The notes under the pieces are model-generated. The model was not told where the DNA came from. It did no database searches and saw only the letters and a list, made by a program, of their open reading frames with translations. DNA of 64,000 bases, taken from assembly GCA_015056175.1 (NCBI GenBank), contig SVGT01000006.1, positions 1 to 64,000 of the forward strand. The letters are read 5' to 3'. Source of the DNA: Clostridiales bacterium. Its GTDB lineage: Bacteria > Bacillota > Clostridia > Christensenellales > Aristaeellaceae. A program made the position numbers and the translations under genes. Positions 42,812 to 49,988 of this stretch are shown here, one piece after another; position 1 is the first letter of the stretch; each line of letters begins with the position of its first letter.

Positions 42812-42887
42812 GCGCCATTAGCTCAGTTGGTAGAGCACCTGACTCTTAATCAGGGTGTCCCGGGTTCGAGTCCCTGATGGCGCACCA
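42812..42887 (+). tRNA. tRNA-Lys (anticodon CUU), copy 1
   Basis: 76 nt. Acceptor GCGCCAT/ATGGCGC, anticodon loop CTCTTAA, encoded CCA. Identical to the next tRNA gene. Confidence 0.96.
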
Positions 42888-42919
42888 CAAATACGGGAAT
42901 CACCATATTCCCGTCACAC

Positions 42920-42995
42920 GCGCCATTAGCTCAGTTGGTAGAGCACCTGACTCTTAATCAGGGTGTCCCGGGTTCGAGTCCCTGATGGCGCACCA
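42920..42995 (+). tRNA. tRNA-Lys (anticodon CUU), copy 2
   Basis: Identical in all 76 bases to the preceding gene, from which it is separated by a 32-bp spacer that folds into ACGGGAAT/ATTCCCGT. A terminator follows at once. Confidence 0.96.
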
Positions 42996-43026
42996 AACAC
43001 CAATCGCAAGGTTGGTGTTTTTTATT
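42996..43026 (+). terminator. Intrinsic terminator of tRNA cluster
   Basis: AACACCAA (42996-43003) pairs with TTGGTGTT (43012-43019), then a T-run. Confidence 0.92.
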
Positions 43027-43094
43027 GCGCATTTATGTAAACGATGATAGACTAAAGACGAAGTGGCAAACGGGATGCAAAGGGGCATGGATTG

Positions 43095-43553
43095 ATGATC
43101 ACGAAATACCTGAACTTCATCTGCACAAAGGAAACTTTCACCGGCACCTTGGATGCGTCTGCGGTGCCCTTTGATGCATACGAGAATTATGAACTGATCA
43201 CGGCGTTTTATGACAGCTGCCCGGAGTGCCAATCCTTTCCCAAAGAAGAATACTTCGACGGGGATTGGTACGCGAACTGGGAAGATTATGTGATCTGGGA
43301 AGATGGGAGAATAGCCGCCCGGGCAGGAATCTGGAAGGTCAGCGAGGTGCAATGGGAAGTTGCGGGGGTCATTACCCGGCCGGAATACCGAAACAAAGGG
43401 TATTCTGCAAGACTGGTTGCGCATTGCATTGCCAAAATACTGGAGCAAGGGAAAATGGCTATACTTTCTACGGCAGAAACCAATATTTCCATGATCCGTG
43501 CGGCAAAAAAAGCAGGTTTTATCCCTGCCGAAGCATCCGATGCGGAAGCATAA
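43095..43553 (+). CDS. GNAT family N-acetyltransferase
   Basis: 152 residues. The N-terminal half (ITAFYDSCPECQSFPKEEYFDGDWYANWEDYV) is substrate-specific. The acetyl-CoA loop is RPEYRNKGYSARL (about 95-107), followed by STAETNISMIRAAKKAGF. The ribosome binding site is weak (AAGGGG 10-11 bases before ATG); a TTG one codon earlier fits the spacing better and could be the true start. Base composition is AT-richer than the neighbours. Substrate unknown. Confidence 0.78.
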   Translation: MITKYLNFICTKETFTGTLDASAVPFDAYENYELITAFYDSCPECQSFPKEEYFDGDWYANWEDYVIWEDGRIAARAGIWKVSEVQWEVAGVITRPEYRNKGYSARLVAHCIAKILEQGKMAILSTAETNISMIRAAKKAGFIPAEASDAEA

Positions 43554-43579
43554 AGCATCTCCTATCTTTTGAGGAAAAT

Positions 43580-43609
43580 AAGCCAGACTGCGTGTGCAGC
43601 CTGGCTTTT
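43580..43609. terminator. Bidirectional intrinsic terminator
   Basis: AAGCCAG (43580-43586) pairs with CTGGCTT (43601-43607). T-runs follow on both strands; it serves the GNAT gene and the convergent ABC-F gene. Confidence 0.8.
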
Positions 43610-43618
43610 GTATTGCGA

Positions 43619-45085
43619 TTATTCCTGCAGGATATGGATCTTCCGATCCCGGATCAGCAGCCTGTCGGTTGCGATGGCGCGGACGAAGGCGGCGTCGTGG
43701 GAAACGAAGAGCAGGGTGCCTTCGTATTCGGAAAACAGAGTTTCCAGCGCCTCCACCGAGGGGATGTCCAGATAGTTGGTGGGCTCATCCAGGATCAGCA
43801 CATTGGCGCTACTGACAAAGAGCCTTGCAAAGCACAGGCGGATGCGCTCGCCGCCGGAGAGCACGGATACCTGCTTTTGCATGTCCCGGGCGGGGAAGAG
43901 CAGCCGGGCCAGCATGGTACGGGCTACGCTTTCCTGCTGGATGGAGACCTCCATCACGCTTTCCAGCACGGTTTTCTGCTCGTTCAGGTCGGACATATCC
44001 TGCCGGAAGAAGCCTAGGCGCGCCTTGGGCACGCGGCGGATGAGATCGTTTTCCTCGATGAGGCGCAGCAGCGTGGTTTTGCCTGCGCCGTTTTCGCCAA
44101 CCAGGGCGGTGCGGCTGCCGCGGCGGAGTCGGAACACGGCGTCGTCGAAGATCGTTTTTCCGTCCGGGTAGGCAAAGGACAGGTGATCCGCTTCCAGTAT
44201 GATGGGGTTGCGGGGCGGATCGGTGAGGGCAAAATCCGGGCGGATTTTGGGGAGCTCTTTGGGTTTTTCCTTCACCTCCATGTGAGCCATGCGCTGCTTG
44301 ACGTTGTTGGCGCTTCTTTCCAGCATCTGCGCCTTGCTGCGGGGGCTGCGGTGGGATGCAGAAAACTCCCGTACCTTGGCCTCGCTGTTGCTCATGCCTT
44401 TGGGCTTGTTTTCGATCTTGCGGGCCTTTTCCTTCTTGGCGGCATAGACCTGTTTGAGCCTTGTCATTTCCTCGGTGTATTGCTCGTATTCCGTCTGCGC
44501 CCGCGCCCGCAGCTGCTCCTTTTGCAGGAGATAGGCGTCGTAATTGCCGTCGTATGCGGTAACGGCGCCGTTCTCGATCTCCCAGATGCGGGTGCACTGG
44601 CGGTTGATCAGATCCCGGTCATGGCTGACCAGGATCAGCGTGGGGACGCTTTCCAGACGCCTGTTGAGATAGGCGATGCCCTGTGCGTCCAGATTGCAGG
44701 TGGGTTCGTCCAGCAGCAGACAGCTTCTGTCCTGGGTGAACGCCTCGGCCAGGCGCAGCCGGGTGTTTTCGCCGCCGCTGACGGCAGCGCTTTCTTCAAG
44801 TCCCTGCACGCCAAAGCGGCTCAGCTCTGCCTGGGCGGCCAGCGTTCCATCCGCCTGTGCGATCTGCCGGAAGAAGCAGGGCGTGCAATAGCGCCGGATC
44901 ACGCCCTCATCCGGGCTTATTTCGCCGCACAAAAGGCGCAGCAGCGTGGTTTTGCCCGTGCCGTTCATGCCCACCAGGGCAATGCGGTCGCCCTCGTACA
45001 CGGTCAGTTTGTCGATGTGAAAAAGCAGCCTGTCCGCAAAGGACAGGGACACCTGCTCCAGATGAAAATAGGGTGTTGTACGCAA
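43619..45085 (-). CDS. ABC-F ribosomal protection protein (antibiotic-resistance type)
   Basis: 488 residues, two ABC domains. Walker A motifs are GMNGTGKTT and GENGAGKTT, signatures VSGGENTRL and LSGGERIRL, Walker B LLLDEPTCNLD and LILDEPTNYLD. The interdomain linker (about 180-280) is long and basic with NKPKGMSNSEAKVREF, resembling Lsa/Vga/Msr/VmlR-type proteins that displace ribosome-bound antibiotics. No membrane segments, so it is not an exporter. It starts with TTG at 45085, GGAGGG seven bases upstream. A 180-nt leader with a seven-codon peptide and alternative hairpins precedes it. The antibiotic range cannot be predicted from sequence. Confidence 0.88.
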   Translation of the reverse strand: MRTTPYFHLEQVSLSFADRLLFHIDKLTVYEGDRIALVGMNGTGKTTLLRLLCGEISPDEGVIRRYCTPCFFRQIAQADGTLAAQAELSRFGVQGLEESAAVSGGENTRLRLAEAFTQDRSCLLLDEPTCNLDAQGIAYLNRRLESVPTLILVSHDRDLINRQCTRIWEIENGAVTAYDGNYDAYLLQKEQLRARAQTEYEQYTEEMTRLKQVYAAKKEKARKIENKPKGMSNSEAKVREFSASHRSPRSKAQMLERSANNVKQRMAHMEVKEKPKELPKIRPDFALTDPPRNPIILEADHLSFAYPDGKTIFDDAVFRLRRGSRTALVGENGAGKTTLLRLIEENDLIRRVPKARLGFFRQDMSDLNEQKTVLESVMEVSIQQESVARTMLARLLFPARDMQKQVSVLSGGERIRLCFARLFVSSANVLILDEPTNYLDIPSVEALETLFSEYEGTLLFVSHDAAFVRAIATDRLLIRDRKIHILQE

Positions 45086-45103
45086 AAAAATCCCTCCTTG
45101 CGT

Positions 45104-45206
45104 GCGCAGGGAGAGATGATCAAAGCAAAAAAAGCCTACGGGCAGCCCGTGTGCAGATCACCAGGATCATCTCTGTGCGCAGCAAAACACGCCTGCAAAA
45201 GCAGGC
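45104..45206 (-). promoter_or_regulatory. Attenuator region of the ABC-F gene
   Basis: In transcript order: hairpin GCCTGC-TTTT-GCAGGC (45206-45191); segment 2, AGAGATGATC (45174-45165); terminator hairpin ACGGG/CCCGT with outer GC pairs followed by seven T (45154-45127); segment 3, GATCATCTCT (45121-45112). Segments 2 and 3 are perfect complements and are extended by GCGCA/TGCGC. Both can also pair with GATGATCATC inside the leader peptide gene (45242-45233). This is the layout of ribosome-mediated attenuation. Confidence 0.65.
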
Positions 45207-45226
45207 AGCAATGTTGGCGACAAAGA

Positions 45227-45250
45227 TTACTTGATGATCATCGCTTTCAC
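45227..45250 (-). CDS. Leader peptide of ABC-F gene (MKAMIIK)
   Basis: Seven codons starting at GTG with a strong ribosome binding site (AGGAAAGGG, five bases upstream) about 20 bases after the predicted transcription start. The last codons overlap the palindrome that can pair with the downstream attenuator segments. Translation or drug-stalled ribosomes here would change which hairpins form. Short leader peptides of this kind are known for other antibiotic-inducible ABC-F and erm genes. Confidence 0.6.
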   Translation of the reverse strand: MKAMIIK

Positions 45251-45275
45251 ACTTACCCTTTCCTGAGATACTTTG

Positions 45276-45304
45276 AGTATACGCGCAAAGGGGATGCCTG
45301 TCAA
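45276..45304 (-). promoter_or_regulatory. Sigma-A promoter of ABC-F gene
   Basis: Minus strand: TTGACA (45304-45299), exactly 17 bp, TATACT (45281-45276). Near-consensus, as expected when control lies after initiation. Confidence 0.88.
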
Positions 45305-45322
45305 GCGGGCGTATTTTGCAGC

Positions 45323-45351
45323 TTGTGGCGTTTTGGCGGGTGTGATATACT
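45323..45351 (+). promoter_or_regulatory. Extended -10 promoter of EamA-like gene
   Basis: TTGTGG (45323-45328), 17 bp, TATACT (45346-45351) with a TGA extension. It lies 19 bp from the divergent ABC-F promoter. Confidence 0.68.
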
Positions 45352-45389
45352 GGATGCAATCCCGAAGATAAGATTGGCTGTGTGAGGAT

Positions 45390-45824
45390 ATGAAGAAGAT
45401 GAGCATGTACTGGCCGGTGGTATTGATCGTGATCTCCAACGTGGTATACAATATCTGCTCCAAGCAGGCGCCCCATCGCATCCATCCCATGGCGGGGCTG
45501 ACGGTCACGTACATGGTGGGCGCGGTGGTATCGCTGATTTTGTATTTTGCGCTGAACAAGGGCGGCAACATCGTGGCGGAGTGGAAGGGCATCAACTGGG
45601 CCACGCTGCTGCTGGGCATCGCCATCATCGGCATGGAGGGCGGCAGCGTGTACCTGTACAAGGTGGGCTGGCCCGTCAATTCCGGGCAGCTGGTGTGCAG
45701 CGCGCTGATCGCCGTGGCGCTGATCTTTGTGGGCTATTTCCTCTACAAGGAGCAACTGAGCTGGAACAAGCTGATCGGCATCGTGCTGGTGATGGGCGGC
45801 ATGTTTTTTATCAGCAGACAATAA
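45390..45824 (+). CDS. Small EamA-like (half-size DMT) membrane protein
   Basis: 144 residues, four to five hydrophobic segments (about 7-21, 33-52, 66-86, 95-115, 122-141), equal to a single EamA repeat. The last segment, EQLSWNKLIGIVLVMGGMFFI, is the typical EamA end. Half-size members must dimerise to transport. Substrate unknown. The ribosome binding site (GAGG) is very close to this ATG; the ATG three codons later is an alternative start. Confidence 0.75.
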   Translation: MKKMSMYWPVVLIVISNVVYNICSKQAPHRIHPMAGLTVTYMVGAVVSLILYFALNKGGNIVAEWKGINWATLLLGIAIIGMEGGSVYLYKVGWPVNSGQLVCSALIAVALIFVGYFLYKEQLSWNKLIGIVLVMGGMFFISRQ

Positions 45825-45830
45825 AAGGAA

Positions 45831-45858
45831 AAACGACGCGTTGATGCGTCGTTTTTTT
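45831..45858. terminator. Bidirectional intrinsic terminator
   Basis: ACGACGC (45833-45839) pairs with GCGTCGT (45846-45852), with A-run before and T-run after. It serves the EamA-like gene and the convergent minus-strand gene. Confidence 0.9.
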
Positions 45859-45861
45859 GTA

Positions 45862-46257
45862 TTACAGGAATTTTTCCGCAAGCGCGGGCAGGTTTTCGTC
45901 CCGGCGGTATTCGCTGACGGCCCGGAGCGCAGGTAGCAAAAGCTGAGGCTTTTCCCGGGCGATGCGGGGAAGCGCTTCCATGAGCTGCTCCTTGAATGCA
46001 CGTGCCGCCGGCGTTTCCAGAGTGAGAAGGGCAAAATCAAAATCCTCCGAGCGGCCGCAGGGATGGGGGCAATGGGCGCAGTCCGGCAGCAGCTGCCCTT
46101 TGATATCGCGCAGGCGGGGGAGGAGCGCAGCCGCATCCTGATGCGTGAGGAGCGCATCCCGAATGACAGCGTGCATATCCGCCGTAAAGCGATGGGGATT
46201 TTCGCTTTCTCCATAGGCGATGGCGATCAGTACGGACAGGATGGATCTGTCGGGCAT
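45862..46257 (-). CDS. Small cysteine-motif protein next to Fe-S gene
   Basis: 131 residues, mostly helical, with CAHCPHPCGRSEDFDF near residues 60-75 (C-x2-C-x3-C). Similar small proteins in clostridia accompany a ferredoxin-like gene and a Crp/Fnr regulator and are often labelled hydroxylamine reductase, although this one is far too short to hold a hybrid cluster. I would not assign that activity. The start follows the stop of the upstream Fe-S gene by one base, with GGAGGA inside that gene's end, so they are translated together. Confidence 0.72.
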   Translation of the reverse strand: MPDRSILSVLIAIAYGESENPHRFTADMHAVIRDALLTHQDAAALLPRLRDIKGQLLPDCAHCPHPCGRSEDFDFALLTLETPAARAFKEQLMEALPRIAREKPQLLLPALRAVSEYRRDENLPALAEKFL

Positions 46258-46258
46258 G

Positions 46259-46960
46259 TTAGTCCTCCAGAATGCGGCCGTCGGTGGAAACGGTGACCAC
46301 CTGCCAGGGGATGAACTTGCCGCTCTCCATCAGCGCGCGCTTTGCCGCCATCTCGATGCCGCCGCAGCAGGGCACTTCCATGCGCACCACGGTGAGGCTT
46401 TTGATGTTGTTCATTTTCAGGATCCGGGTCAGTTTATCGGCATAATCCACGCTGTCCAGCTTGGGGCAGCCGATCAGCGTGATGCGGTTGCGGATGAAGC
46501 GGTTGTGGAAATCGCCGTAGGCGTAGGCGGTGCAATCGGCGGCGATGAGCAGGTGGGCGCCGTCAAAATAAGGGGCGTTCACCGGGGCCAGTTTGATCTG
46601 CACGGGCCACTGGTTGAGGCGGCTTTGCACGGGCGCGGCGGGGGCGGCGTCGCAGCTGACGTGGCGCTGAAGGGCCTTGGCGTTGCTGCCCGGGCAGCCG
46701 CAGGGCAGGGGCTTACTTTCCTTTTCCGCCTTGGCACGGAGCACAGCTTTTTCGTCATAGGCGGGGGCTTCCCGTTCCTCAAAGGAGATGGCGCCGGTGG
46801 GACAGGCGGGGAGACAATCGCCCAGGCCGTCGCAGTAATCCTCCCGCAGCAGTTTGGCCTTGCCGTTCACCATGCCGATGGCGCCCTCGTGGCAGGCCTT
46901 GGCGCACAGGCCGCAGCCGTTGCATTTGTCTTCATCGATGCGGATGATCTTGCGGATCAT
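46259..46960 (-). CDS. 4Fe-4S ferredoxin-type protein
   Basis: 233 residues. The N-terminus has one full 4Fe-4S motif (CNGCGLCAKACHEGAI, Cys 13, 16, 19, 23) and a variant second motif (CDGLGDCLPACPTGAI, Cys 43, 49, 53). A middle CGCPG and a C-terminal domain (about 120-233) with ADCTAYAYGDFH and EVPCCGG may bind a further cofactor. Proteins of this build accompany hcp or nitrogen-oxide response genes in clostridia. AGGAGG lies seven bases before the ATG. It is divergent from the Crp/Fnr gene and probably its target. Confidence 0.83.
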   Translation of the reverse strand: MIRKIIRIDEDKCNGCGLCAKACHEGAIGMVNGKAKLLREDYCDGLGDCLPACPTGAISFEEREAPAYDEKAVLRAKAEKESKPLPCGCPGSNAKALQRHVSCDAAPAAPVQSRLNQWPVQIKLAPVNAPYFDGAHLLIAADCTAYAYGDFHNRFIRNRITLIGCPKLDSVDYADKLTRILKMNNIKSLTVVRMEVPCCGGIEMAAKRALMESGKFIPWQVVTVSTDGRILED

Positions 46961-46990
46961 ATAAAAACCTCCTGTTTTTGAAAGGAATGA

Positions 46991-47019
46991 TTGACTTTAC
47001 ACGCATAGTTTACTATACT
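46991..47019 (+). promoter_or_regulatory. Sigma-A promoter of Crp/Fnr gene
   Basis: TTGACT (46991-46996), 17 bp, TATACT (47014-47019). Confidence 0.78.
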
Positions 47020-47034
47020 GAAAGCAGAATGTAT

Positions 47035-47048
47035 GTTGGAAATCCAAC
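47035..47048 (+). promoter_or_regulatory. Palindromic operator between Crp/Fnr and Fe-S genes
   Basis: GTTGGA-AA-TCCAAC, a perfect 6-bp inverted repeat with a 2-bp centre, just downstream of the predicted Crp/Fnr transcription start. On the other strand it lies upstream of a possible TATAGT -10 for the Fe-S gene. It is the size and symmetry expected for a Crp-family dimer. Confidence 0.6.
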
Positions 47049-47062
47049 AAAACGAGGAGAAT

Positions 47063-47722
47063 ATGCAGGAATTTTTGAATGTGCTAAGCCGCTGTCCGCT
47101 GTTTGACCGGGTGGAAACGGAAAACATTCCGGGCATGCTCCGGTGCCTGGACGGGCGCATCAGCACCCGGGAAAAGGGCGAATATGTGTTTTCAGAGGGC
47201 GACAGGGCTGATCAGGTGGGCATTCTGCTGAAGGGCAAAATGCAGATTTTGCGGGAGGATCTGTCCGGTAATCGGCATGTGGTGGCGTCGGTGGATGAAG
47301 GGGAGCTGTTTGGCGAGACCTTTGCATGCGCAGGCGCGGATACGCTGCCCGTCAGCATCCTGTGCATGGAAAAATGCACCGTGCTGTTGATGGACATCCG
47401 CCGCATCACCCATTCCTGTTCCAACGCCTGCGCGTTTCATCAGCAGGTGGTGATGAACCTGCTCCGCGGCCTGGCGGAAAAAACGCTGATGTTCCACCGC
47501 AAAAACCATATCCTCTCCCGCCGCACCATCCGGGATAAGCTGCTGGCTTACCTTTCCGACGAAAGCAAGCGGCAGGGGAAACGGGATTTTGTGATCCCCT
47601 TTGACCGGCAGAGCCTGGCGGATTTTCTGGGCGTGGAGCGCAGCGCGCTGTCCGCCGAGATCGGCAGGATGAAAAAGGACGGCATTCTGGATACGGAACG
47701 CAGCCGGTTTCGGCTGCTGTAA
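47063..47722 (+). CDS. Crp/Fnr family transcriptional regulator
   Basis: 219 residues. An N-terminal cyclic-nucleotide-binding-type beta barrel (about 8-115, with FSEGDRADQVGILLKGKMQI), a dimer helix, and a C-terminal winged helix (about 145-215) with RQSLADFLGVERSALSAEIGRMKKDGIL. The Fnr cysteine cluster is absent, so the effector is not an Fnr-type Fe-S cluster; nitric oxide-responsive HcpR-type proteins lack it too. The start at 47063 follows GAGGAGAAT. The neighbouring Fe-S genes suggest redox or nitrosative stress control. Confidence 0.87.
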   Translation: MQEFLNVLSRCPLFDRVETENIPGMLRCLDGRISTREKGEYVFSEGDRADQVGILLKGKMQILREDLSGNRHVVASVDEGELFGETFACAGADTLPVSILCMEKCTVLLMDIRRITHSCSNACAFHQQVVMNLLRGLAEKTLMFHRKNHILSRRTIRDKLLAYLSDESKRQGKRDFVIPFDRQSLADFLGVERSALSAEIGRMKKDGILDTERSRFRLL

Positions 47723-47731
47723 GGAGGCTGT

Positions 47732-48202
47732 ATGACGTTTGAAAAGGTAGCGCTGCCGTCCTTTGCGGTGATCGGCAAAGAGGGCAGCGCGGAGGAGGGC
47801 GAGGGCTTTGTGCAAAGGCTGTGGCAGGAGGCCAACGGATGTTTTGACGAAATAAAGCATCTGGCCAAGTATGAAAGCGATGGCACGCTCTCGGGCATAT
47901 GGGGCCTGATGACGGATTTTTCCCGTACCTTTCAGCCCTGGGAGGATGGCTTTACCAAAGGGTTGTATCTGGCCGGTGCGGAGTGCCGGGCGGATGCGGC
48001 GGCGCCCCGCGGATGGATCAAATGGACGGTTCCTGCGTTTACGTATCTGAAAGCCGAAAACGAACCGGACATATTTCAAAACATGCTGGCGTATCTTGAT
48101 CAGCACGGTCTTGCGCTTGCCGGCGCCGTGCAGGATTACACCTGCCCCCGGACGGGCAGAGGATATATGCTGTTTCCCATTGAAAAGAACGAAAAGGAGT
48201 GA
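47732..48202 (+). CDS. GyrI-like / AraC effector-binding domain protein
   Basis: 156 residues, stand-alone small-molecule-binding (GyrI-like) domain. It has the N-terminal VALPSFAVIGKEGSAEEG strand, the WGLMTDFSRTFQPW segment, and RGWIKWTVPAFTYLKAENE near the middle. In other contexts the domain binds drugs or effector molecules. GGAGG precedes the ATG, nine bases after the Crp/Fnr stop, so the two are co-transcribed. Confidence 0.75.
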   Translation: MTFEKVALPSFAVIGKEGSAEEGEGFVQRLWQEANGCFDEIKHLAKYESDGTLSGIWGLMTDFSRTFQPWEDGFTKGLYLAGAECRADAAAPRGWIKWTVPAFTYLKAENEPDIFQNMLAYLDQHGLALAGAVQDYTCPRTGRGYMLFPIEKNEKE

Positions 48203-48207
48203 CAAAA

Positions 48208-49023
48208 ATGGCGCTTGTGGACATGAATTTCTACAGTCAGTATCTGGGCAACGGGCATCATGTTTCCATCATTTTGCCGGACAGGCCCTGGGAGGCGGAC
48301 GCCAAAACGTTTTACCGGAGCGGCAAAAAATACAAGGTGCTCTGGCTTTTGCACGGCACCTCCGGCGATCACAGCGACTGGGTGCGCTACACCCAGATCG
48401 AGACCTTTGCCATGGAGCGGGATCTGATGGTGGTGATGCCCAGCGGCCTGAACGCCAATTACGAAAACTGGCCCACCTTTTCCACCGGCTTCAACATGTA
48501 CGATTATCTGACGGAAGAACTGATGCCCATGATCCACAACTGGTATCCGGCGTCGGACAAGAAGGAGGATAACTACATCGCAGGCCTTTCCATGGGAGGC
48601 AGGGGCACCTTCAAGTACATCCTGGGTCATCCCGACAAGTTTGCGGCGGGCGCGGTGCTTTCCCAGAGCCCCAGGGATTTTGACACCATCAAGTGGAAAA
48701 ACGGCTATCCCACCAACTATATGGGCGAGCGGGCCATTAACATGGTAAACAACGCAGGGGGCAGGGAGGCCTTCATCGCATCCCGTGAAAATACCTGGAA
48801 AAGGGTGGTGGAGATGCATGAAAACGGCACGCTGCCCAAGCTGTTCTGCTGCTGCGGCACCAGGGACGGCCTCTACCCCCAGTACAGAGAGTTCAAGAAA
48901 ATGTGCCTTGAAAAGGGTATTCCCATTACCTTTGAGGAAAAGAAGGGCTATCAGCATGAGTGGCGCTTCTGGAATCTGATGATCGAGCGGGCGCTGGACT
49001 TCTTTGAGATCCCGAAAAAATAA
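48208..49023 (+). CDS. Esterase of the putative esterase D / CE1-like family
   Basis: 271 residues, alpha/beta hydrolase. The oxyanion region is LLHGTSGDHSDW, the nucleophile Ser128 is in GLSMGGRG, followed by DGLY (acid region) and GYQHEW (histidine). No signal peptide, so it is cytoplasmic. Relatives hydrolyse S-formylglutathione, acetyl-sugar or feruloyl esters. The ATG at 48208 has AAAGGAG eight bases upstream; an earlier GTG lies inside the ribosome binding site. It follows the effector-binding gene closely. Confidence 0.85.
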   Translation: MALVDMNFYSQYLGNGHHVSIILPDRPWEADAKTFYRSGKKYKVLWLLHGTSGDHSDWVRYTQIETFAMERDLMVVMPSGLNANYENWPTFSTGFNMYDYLTEELMPMIHNWYPASDKKEDNYIAGLSMGGRGTFKYILGHPDKFAAGAVLSQSPRDFDTIKWKNGYPTNYMGERAINMVNNAGGREAFIASRENTWKRVVEMHENGTLPKLFCCCGTRDGLYPQYREFKKMCLEKGIPITFEEKKGYQHEWRFWNLMIERALDFFEIPKK

Positions 49024-49029
49024 GCGCAA

Positions 49030-49062
49030 AAAAGCCGGGAGGGCAAAACCCTTCCGGCTTTT
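49030..49062. terminator. Bidirectional intrinsic terminator
   Basis: GCCGGGAGGG (49034-49043) pairs with CCCTTCCGGC (49049-49058), A-run before and T-run after, between two convergent esterase genes. Confidence 0.85.
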
Positions 49063-49064
49063 GT

Positions 49065-49919
49065 TTATTTGAAGATGCGTTTGGCAAAATTGTACAGGCC
49101 GTTTTTCCACACGAAGAAGTCGTGTCCGCCCAGCGTTTCGTAGTAGATGTGCTCTGTGCCGTTCTCGGTCAGCGCGTCGGAATAGCTCCTGGGGAAGGGC
49201 CCCACCACATTGTCGGAAAGGCCGGTGTTGATCATGATCAGCGTTTGATAGCCGTCCCGGACCTTCATATCGGCTTTGGCAATCAGGCCGTCGCCTGCGC
49301 CTGTATCCATCACGCCCGGGGCGGGGCAGAAGGCGCCGATGTAGCCCACCTCATCCTGCATGGTCAGGCCGATGTAGAGCGCCTCGCGGCCGCCCATGGA
49401 AAGGCCGGCAATGGCGGTATTCTCCCGGCCTTGCGCCACAGGATAGGAGGCGGCGATAAAGGGCATCAAATCGTCCCTGAAATCGTTGATGAAGTTGTCA
49501 AAGGCGGCAATGGCGTCGGCGCTGTACATGCCGGCGGAAGTAGCTGTGCCCTTGGGAAAGGCCTTGATGTTGGGGGTGACGATGATCATGGGCTCCGCAT
49601 CGCCCGCTGCGATCAGATTGCCCACCACCACGTCGGGCTTGCCTCCCATCCATTCGCCGTGGTCGCCGCCGATGCCGTGGAACAGGTACAAAACGGGATA
49701 GGTTTTGCTTTCGTCATAGCCGGGCGGCAAAATGACGTAGCACTTGCGCTCGGTGCCGGTGGTGGTGCTCTGGTAGGTGTGGTACACCGTTTTGCCGTAC
49801 TCGGTATCGCTTCTGCGCACGTCGTAATTGGAGGGCGCCGCATAGGGGTTTTCCTGCGCGGTGGCAAGCGTGCAAAGCAGCGTCAAAAGGAGCGTGAGGA
49901 CGAACAGGCGCTTGAACAT
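49065..49919 (-). CDS. Secreted CE1-like esterase
   Basis: 284 residues with a clear signal peptide (MFKRLFVLTLLLTLLCTLATA). Alpha/beta hydrolase: YLFHGIGGDHGEW oxyanion loop, Ser174 in GLSMGGRE, acid residue near NTGLSDNVVG, and GGHDFFVW histidine. The family includes feruloyl and acetyl xylan esterases, so it may de-esterify plant or host glycans outside the cell. GGAGG precedes the ATG. It is convergent with its cytoplasmic relative at 48208-49023, with which it shares general layout; they may be old duplicates. Confidence 0.86.
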   Translation of the reverse strand: MFKRLFVLTLLLTLLCTLATAQENPYAAPSNYDVRRSDTEYGKTVYHTYQSTTTGTERKCYVILPPGYDESKTYPVLYLFHGIGGDHGEWMGGKPDVVVGNLIAAGDAEPMIIVTPNIKAFPKGTATSAGMYSADAIAAFDNFINDFRDDLMPFIAASYPVAQGRENTAIAGLSMGGREALYIGLTMQDEVGYIGAFCPAPGVMDTGAGDGLIAKADMKVRDGYQTLIMINTGLSDNVVGPFPRSYSDALTENGTEHIYYETLGGHDFFVWKNGLYNFAKRIFK

Positions 49920-49943
49920 GGCTTTTTCCTCCCTGATAGGCTA

Positions 49944-49972
49944 ACGGCCCCCGCAGACTGTGCGGAGGCCGT
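49944..49972 (-). other. Stem-loop downstream of oxidoreductase gene
   Basis: A 12-bp stem (49944-49955 with 49961-49972) with one C-A mismatch, at the end of the two-gene oxidoreductase operon. No T-run follows on the minus strand. Confidence 0.6.
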
Positions 49973-49988
49973 TTGAAATGGGTTCAGA

